Part shown: one piece after another, positions 28,104 through 32,513 of the stretch
Numbering within the stretch: the stretch's first letter is position 1
Layout: each line of letters opens with the position of its first letter
NCBI GenBank assembly: GCA_036376135.1
Contig: DASVAW010000116.1
Coordinates: forward strand, 1 to 32,513
Reading direction: 5' to 3'
DNA: 32,513 bases
Source: Candidatus Polarisedimenticolaceae bacterium
GTDB taxonomy: Bacteria; Acidobacteriota; Polarisedimenticolia; Polarisedimenticolales; DASRJG01
Made by a program: the position numbers and the translations under genes
Notes under the pieces: generated by a model
Database searches by the model: none
What the model was told of the DNA's origin: nothing
What the model saw: the letters and a program-made list of their open reading frames with translations, nothing else

Positions 28104-28132
28104 AACCTAGGCTTCGCGGGCACCCGGGTCAA
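28104..28132 (-). promoter_or_regulatory. Putative promoter of the zinc-ribbon/M48 operon
   Basis: Minus strand: TTGACC (28132-28127), 17-base spacer, TAGGTT (28109-28104). The leader before the GTG at 28080 would be about 17 bases and contains GGGGAGG. The -10 matches consensus at three of six positions; the -35 at five. Confidence 0.45.
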
Positions 28133-28173
28133 GCGGGGCCGCTTCCCGGCGATCCGGGGGAACCCCTTGCCTA

Positions 28174-28182
28174 TGCTATAGT
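28174..28182 (+). promoter_or_regulatory. Extended -10 promoter of the EF-G-like operon
   Basis: TGC followed by TATAGT (28177-28182); initiation near 28189 gives a leader of about 20 bases with GAGGGA 5 to 10 bases before the ATG. A short inverted repeat AAGCGG/CCGCTT (28131-28144) lies upstream. The remaining part of the 129-base divergent gap holds only the promoter of the minus-strand operon. Confidence 0.5.
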
Positions 28183-28209
28183 TCCGCCTCTTTACTTCGA
28201 GGGAACTCG

Positions 28210-30309
28210 ATGAAGATCTACGACACACCCGACCTGCGCAACGTCGCGATCCTCGGTCACGGCGATTGCGGGAAGACCTCGCTCGTGTCCGCCTTCCTGT
28301 TCGTGGGCGGGGCCGTCAACCGGCTCGGCCGGGTCGACGACGGCACGGCGACGACCGACTTCGACGAGGAGGAGATCGAGCGGAAGATCTCGCTGCAGAC
28401 CGCCCTCGGGCACGTGGAGTGGCGCGGCAAGAAGATCAACCTCATCGACACGCCGGGTTACGCGGCGTTCGTCGCCGACGCGAAGGCCGGCCTCTCCGTC
28501 GCCGACGCCGCTTTCCTGCTGGTCGAGGCGGTCGCCGGGGTCCAGGTCATCACCGAGCGCGTCTTCAAGTATTGCCAGGAGTACCAGGTTCCGCGCGTCT
28601 TCGTGATCAACAAGCTCGACCGCGAGAACGCCTCCTTCGATCGCGCGATGGAATCGATCGCCGGGCGGTTCGACCGGCGCGCGGTCCCGATCCAGATCCC
28701 GATCGGGGCGGAAGGCGCGTTCGAGGGGGTCGTCGACCTCCTCGCGATGAAGGCGCACCGCTACGCCAAGGACGCCTCGGGTCAGGCCACCGAAACCGAC
28801 ATCCCCGCGGAGTTGACCGACCAGGCCGCCGAGTACCGCGCCAAGCTCGTCGAGATGGTCGCCGAGAGCGACGACACGCTGATGGAGCAGTTCTTCGAGA
28901 CGGGCGACCTGCCTCACGAGACCCTGGTCAAGGGCCTCCACAAGGCGTTCCTCGACCGGAAGATCTTCCCGGTGATGCTCTCCGCCGCGACGAAATGCGT
29001 GGGGGCGCGCCAGATGCTCGACGCCGCCGTCGACTTGATGCCGGCCCCCCAGGAGCGTCCCGACCGCGCCGGGACCGTGCCGCCGTCGGGAGCCGAAGGT
29101 TCGCGCAAGGCCTCGGCAGCGGAGCCGGTCTCCGCCTTCGTCTTCAAGACGGTCGCGGACCCGTTCGCGGGGCGGCTGTCGCTCTTCCGCGTCGTCTCCG
29201 GGACGCTGAAGGGGGACACCCCGGTGATCAACGTCGGCCGGGAGGTCGCCGAACGCCTTGGGAACGTCAACGCGATGCAGGGGAAGACCCCGGTGCCCCT
29301 CCCCGAGCTGCGCGCCGGGGATCTCGGCGCGGTGGCCAAGCTGAAGGAGACGAAAACCTCCGACACGCTGGCGGACCCGCAGCATCCGATCCGGTTCACC
29401 CCCATCGAGTTCCCCGAGCCCGCGATTTCCTTCGCGATCGAGCCGAAGGCGAAGGGGGACGAGGAGAAGATCTCGACCGCCCTGCACCGCCTCCAGGAGG
29501 AGGACCCGGTCCTGCGCGTCGGTCGCGACCCCCGTACGCACGAGCTGATCGTCTCCGGGAACGGCCAGGTGCACGTCGAGGTCGCGATCTCGAAGATGCG
29601 GCGCAAGTTCGGCGTCGAGGCGATCCTCAAGCAGCCGAAGGTCCCCTACCTCGAGACGATCAAGCGGAAGGTCGGCCCGGTGCAGGGTCGCCACAAGAAA
29701 CAGACCGGCGGACGCGGCCAGTTCGGCGACTGCTGGATCGAGATCGAGCCGCTCCCGCGCGGCTCGGGCTTCGAGTTCGTCGACAAGATCTTCGGAGGGT
29801 CGATCCCGCAGAACTTCCGCCCCGCGGTCGAGAAGGGGGTGCGCGAGTCCGCCGAACGCGGATGGCTGTCCGGCAACCCCGTGATCGACTTCCGCGTGAC
29901 CCTCACCGACGGCTCGTACCACGCCGTCGACTCGTCGGAGATGGCCTTCAAGGTCGCGGGGTCGCTCGCCTTCAAGGCCGCGATGGAGCAGGCCCGTGCG
30001 ACGATTCTCGAACCGATCTACTCGGTCGAGATCACCGCCCCCGAGGAGTACATGGGCGACATCATGGGCGACCTTTCCTCCCGCCGCGGCAAGCCCCAGG
30101 GCATGGAGAGCCAGGGTCACTACCAGGTGATCAAGGCCCTCGTCCCGCTCTCCGAGATGCTCACCTACGCCTCGACCCTCAAGTCGATGACGTCCGACCG
30201 CGGCACCTTCCACATGGAGTTCGACCACTACGAGGAGGCACCCCCGCCGGTTCAGGAGAAGATCGCGGCCGAATACGCCAGGCACAAGCAGGAAGAGCAG
30301 GAGAGATAA
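28210..30309 (+). CDS. Elongation factor G-like translational GTPase (EF-G2 type)
   Basis: A 699-residue five-domain GTPase. The P-loop is GHGDCGKTS (16-24) where canonical EF-G has AHxDAGKTT. The switch I region reads ERKISLQ instead of ERGITI, and G3 is DTPGY with Tyr84 in the place of the catalytic histidine of DTPGH. G4 is NKLD. Domain IV (KKQTGGRGQFGD) and domain V (PLSEMLTYASTLKSMTSDRG) are complete. These changes mark the EF-G-like paralogue group rather than the main fusA product, which normally sits in the str operon. Role in translocation, recycling or regulation is unresolved for this group. Upstream of asnS by 6 bases, so co-transcribed. Confidence 0.92.
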   Translation: MKIYDTPDLRNVAILGHGDCGKTSLVSAFLFVGGAVNRLGRVDDGTATTDFDEEEIERKISLQTALGHVEWRGKKINLIDTPGYAAFVADAKAGLSVADAAFLLVEAVAGVQVITERVFKYCQEYQVPRVFVINKLDRENASFDRAMESIAGRFDRRAVPIQIPIGAEGAFEGVVDLLAMKAHRYAKDASGQATETDIPAELTDQAAEYRAKLVEMVAESDDTLMEQFFETGDLPHETLVKGLHKAFLDRKIFPVMLSAATKCVGARQMLDAAVDLMPAPQERPDRAGTVPPSGAEGSRKASAAEPVSAFVFKTVADPFAGRLSLFRVVSGTLKGDTPVINVGREVAERLGNVNAMQGKTPVPLPELRAGDLGAVAKLKETKTSDTLADPQHPIRFTPIEFPEPAISFAIEPKAKGDEEKISTALHRLQEEDPVLRVGRDPRTHELIVSGNGQVHVEVAISKMRRKFGVEAILKQPKVPYLETIKRKVGPVQGRHKKQTGGRGQFGDCWIEIEPLPRGSGFEFVDKIFGGSIPQNFRPAVEKGVRESAERGWLSGNPVIDFRVTLTDGSYHAVDSSEMAFKVAGSLAFKAAMEQARATILEPIYSVEITAPEEYMGDIMGDLSSRRGKPQGMESQGHYQVIKALVPLSEMLTYASTLKSMTSDRGTFHMEFDHYEEAPPPVQEKIAAEYARHKQEEQER

Positions 30310-30315
30310 CTCCTC

Positions 30316-31644
30316 GTGAGCCGCGACATCGTCTACATCCGCGAGCTCGGCGACCACGTCGGCGAGACGGTCACCCTCCGGGGGTGGCTCTCCCAGAAAC
30401 GTTCGTCCGGCAAGGTGAAGTTCCTCGTCCTGCGCGACGGTACGGGCTGGCTGCAGTGCGTGGCGTTCGCCAAGGAGGTCTCCCCCGAGCTGTTCGAGCG
30501 TTGCGACAAGGCGCCGCTCGAATCCTCGATCACGGTGAGCGGGTCGGTCCGGAAGGACGACCGCGCCCCCGGGGGTTTCGAGCTCGGTCTCGCCGACGTC
30601 GTGGTCTTCCACGAGGCGGCGGAGTACCCGATCCAGCCGAAAGAGCACGGGGTCGAGTTCCTCTTCGACCACCGCCACCTGTACCTCCGTTCGCGGACGC
30701 CCCAGGCGGTCCTGCGGGTCCGCAACGAGGTGGTCAAGTCCTGCCGCGACTTCTTCTACGACCGCGGATTCGTGCTGATCGACTCCCCGGTCCTCACCCC
30801 CGCCGCGTGCGAGGGGACGACGACCCTCTTCGAGACCGACTACTTCGGCGACAAGGCGTACCTGACGCAGTCGGGACAGCTCTACCTCGAGCCCGGCTGC
30901 ATGGCGTTCGGCAAGGTCTTCTGCTTCGGCCCGACCTTCCGGGCGGAGAAGTCCAAGACCCGGCGCCACCTCACCGAGTTCTGGATGATCGAGCCCGAGG
31001 TCGCGTGGCTCGAGCTTCCGGGCCTGCTCGCCCTCGCCGAGGAGTTCGTCTCCTACGTCGTGGGGCGCGCCCTCGATCGCTGCCGCGAGGACCTCAAGTT
31101 CCTCGAGCGCGACACGACGATGCTCGAGAAGGTCCTCCCGCCGTTTCCGAGGATCACCTACGACGAGGCCGCGAAGATCCTGCTGACCCCGGAGTCGCAG
31201 GAGAAGATGCGCGAGGCCGGCGCCCCGGCCTTCGCCCACGGGAGCGACTTCGGCGCGCTCGACGAGACCCTGCTCACCCAGCAGTTCGACCGTCCCGTGA
31301 TGGTCACGCACTGGCCCGCGGAGATCAAGGCGTTCTACATGCAGCCGGACCCCTCGGACCCGACGAAGGCGCTGTGCGTGGATGTGCTCGCCCCGGAGGG
31401 GTACGGCGAGGTGATCGGCGGCTCGCAGCGCATCCACGACCACGACCTGCTCCTGTCGCGGATCCGCGAGCACGGCCTTCCGGTCGAGGCCTTCCAGTGG
31501 TACCTCGACATCCGGAGGTACGGCACCGTCCCTCACTCGGGGTTCGGGATGGGGATCGAGCGTTGCGTCACCTGGATCTGCGGGATCCAGCACCTGCGCG
31601 AGACGATCCCCTACCCGCGCCAGATCAACCGCCTCTATCCGTGA
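30316..31644 (+). CDS. asnS: Asparaginyl-tRNA synthetase
   Basis: Class IIb synthetase charging tRNA-Asn. The 442-residue product has the N-terminal OB-fold anticodon-binding domain (TVTLRGWLSQKRSSGKVKF), motif 2 in FRAEKSKTRRHLTEFWMIEPE (two adjoining parts) and motif 3 in GFGMGIERCVTWICG. The TPAACEGTTTLFETDYFG stretch is asparagine-type rather than aspartate-type. The GTG start at 30316 follows the EF-G-like gene directly; the nearest ribosome site is GGAGAG inside the end of that gene. Presence suggests direct tRNA-Asn charging. The stop overlaps rimO (GTGA). Confidence 0.96.
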   Translation: MSRDIVYIRELGDHVGETVTLRGWLSQKRSSGKVKFLVLRDGTGWLQCVAFAKEVSPELFERCDKAPLESSITVSGSVRKDDRAPGGFELGLADVVVFHEAAEYPIQPKEHGVEFLFDHRHLYLRSRTPQAVLRVRNEVVKSCRDFFYDRGFVLIDSPVLTPAACEGTTTLFETDYFGDKAYLTQSGQLYLEPGCMAFGKVFCFGPTFRAEKSKTRRHLTEFWMIEPEVAWLELPGLLALAEEFVSYVVGRALDRCREDLKFLERDTTMLEKVLPPFPRITYDEAAKILLTPESQEKMREAGAPAFAHGSDFGALDETLLTQQFDRPVMVTHWPAEIKAFYMQPDPSDPTKALCVDVLAPEGYGEVIGGSQRIHDHDLLLSRIREHGLPVEAFQWYLDIRRYGTVPHSGFGMGIERCVTWICGIQHLRETIPYPRQINRLYP

Positions 31645-32513
31645 AGCGGATCGGCGTCCTCAGCCTGGGCTGCTCGAAGAACCTCGTGGACACCGAGGTC
31701 ATGCTCGGGCATCTCGACGCCGCCGGATGCACCTTCACGACCGATCCGGCCGAAGCCGACGTCCTCGTCGTCAACACCTGCGGATTCATCGAGGCGGCGC
31801 GCGAGGAGTCGATCCGCACGATCCTCGAGGCGGCGGAGTACAAGAAGTCGGGCGTCCTCTCACGCCTCGTGGTCGCCGGGTGCATGGTCCAGCGCTACGG
31901 CGACGAGCTGCGGAGAGAGCTCCCCGAGGTCGACGCTTTCGTCGACCTCGACGGCCTCGACGGGATCGTGGCCGCGGCCGGGCTCGCCCCGCTCCCGAAG
32001 GCCGCCCCGGCCACGGGCCTCCTGCAGATCGGCCCGAAGCCGGCGAGGTTCCTGTACGGCTCCGAGACGCCCCGACGCCTCGCGACACCGAAGTGGACCG
32101 CGTTCGTGAAGATCGCCGAGGGGTGCGACCACACGTGCTCTTTCTGCGCGATCCCGAAGTTCCGCGGCGTGTTCCGCTCGCGCCCACCCGAGGACGTCGT
32201 CGCGGAGGCCGAGGCCCTCGCCCGGCGCGGGGTGCGCGAGATCAACCTCATCGCGCAGGACTCGAGCCACTTCGGCCGCGACCGGGGCGACGCGCACGGG
32301 CTCGCCGACCTCCTGGAGAGGCTGAACGGCGTCGAGGCCCTGCGATGGATCCGCGTCCACTACCTCTACCCCAACACGGTGACCGACCGGCTGATCGCGG
32401 CGATGGCGGCGACCGAACGGGTCGTGAAGTACGTCGACATGCCCCTCCAGCACGCACACGCCGAGACGCTCAGGCGCATGCGCCGCGGCGGTTCGGCGGA
32501 GGGCCACCTCCGC
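31641..32513 (+). CDS. rimO: Ribosomal protein S12 methylthiotransferase (partial, C-terminus off the window)
   Basis: Radical-SAM enzyme that methylthiolates an aspartate of ribosomal protein S12. The first 291 residues are present. The N-terminal UPF0004 domain carries its three cluster cysteines in LGCSKN, NTCGF and AGCM; the radical-SAM cluster motif is CDHTCSFC. KNLVDTEVMLG, INLIAQDSSHFG and VDMPLQH favour RimO over the tRNA enzyme MiaB. The missing part should hold the rest of the TIM barrel and the TRAM domain. GTG start in a GTGA overlap with asnS, which fixes the start. Confidence 0.95.
   Translation, partial: MKRIGVLSLGCSKNLVDTEVMLGHLDAAGCTFTTDPAEADVLVVNTCGFIEAAREESIRTILEAAEYKKSGVLSRLVVAGCMVQRYGDELRRELPEVDAFVDLDGLDGIVAAAGLAPLPKAAPATGLLQIGPKPARFLYGSETPRRLATPKWTAFVKIAEGCDHTCSFCAIPKFRGVFRSRPPEDVVAEAEALARRGVREINLIAQDSSHFGRDRGDAHGLADLLERLNGVEALRWIRVHYLYPNTVTDRLIAAMAATERVVKYVDMPLQHAHAETLRRMRRGGSAEGHLR

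Noticed and set aside
28192-31593. Minus-strand open frame of over 1100 codons opposite the EF-G-like gene and asnS.
   Set aside because: It is antisense to two clearly recognised proteins. Its translation is repetitive in Arg, Asp, Leu, Val and Gly, as expected of a shadow in GC-rich DNA, and shows no known motif.

Overview
This is a very GC-rich, tightly packed chromosomal stretch with 30 genes, no intergenic space longer than about 130 bases, and no sign of RNA genes, CRISPR arrays or mobile elements. The gene content is that of a diderm bacterium with lipopolysaccharide: heptose synthesis (gmhA, hldE), an LpxH-like lipid A hydrolase, an Mla-type lipid transporter, an outer-membrane beta-barrel protein and nucleotide-sugar enzymes. 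The high GC, the PATAN/DUF4388 protein, the many GTG starts and the glutaryl-CoA dehydrogenase operon would suit Acidobacteriota or a similar environmental phylum (Myxococcota, Eisenbacteria and Gemmatimonadota are alternatives). No marker in the window fixes the phylum, so this is inference.

Layout. 1-4450 (minus strand): four nucleotide-sugar genes (a WbpA-like UDP-HexNAc dehydrogenase, a UDP-glucuronate-epimerase-like SDR, UDP-glucose dehydrogenase, and a WbpP-like 4-epimerase cut by the window edge). 4534-7158 (minus): mlaE-mlaF-mlaD, an ABC-type lipid transporter whose MlaD carries a regular 38-residue repeat. 7196-8337: a small membrane protein diverging from a PlsC acyltransferase. 8414-12234 (minus): a 1003-residue envelope protein that fuses a glycosidase-like domain, a LolA-like domain and a beta-barrel, coupled to a purine nucleoside phosphorylase. 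12314-15128 (plus): gmhA, hldE and a DUF62 SAM-hydrolase-like gene. 15149-18264 (plus): thiolase, enoyl-CoA hydratase and glutaryl-CoA dehydrogenase. 18257-21702: a duplicated-domain unknown protein diverging from a PATAN-TPR protein, then a coiled-coil NYN nuclease. 21707-26319 (minus): DUF2400, nfo, queA, tgt and lpxH, in which all four junctions are GTGA overlaps. 26351-28080 (minus): a zinc-ribbon membrane protein and a zinc-ribbon M48 protease. 28210-32513 (plus): an EF-G-like GTPase, asnS and a partial rimO.

The genes fall into three themes: building the cell envelope (sugar nucleotides, heptose, lipid A, phospholipid transport and synthesis, outer-membrane barrel), beta-oxidation-like CoA-ester metabolism, and translation or tRNA modification with DNA repair. 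I did not find a clear new defence system or mobile system. The most unusual items are the glycosidase-like/beta-barrel fusion, the duplicated 159-residue protein opposite the PATAN gene, the MlaD repeat array, and several promoter-like -10 boxes so close to start codons that the transcripts would be leaderless or nearly so.
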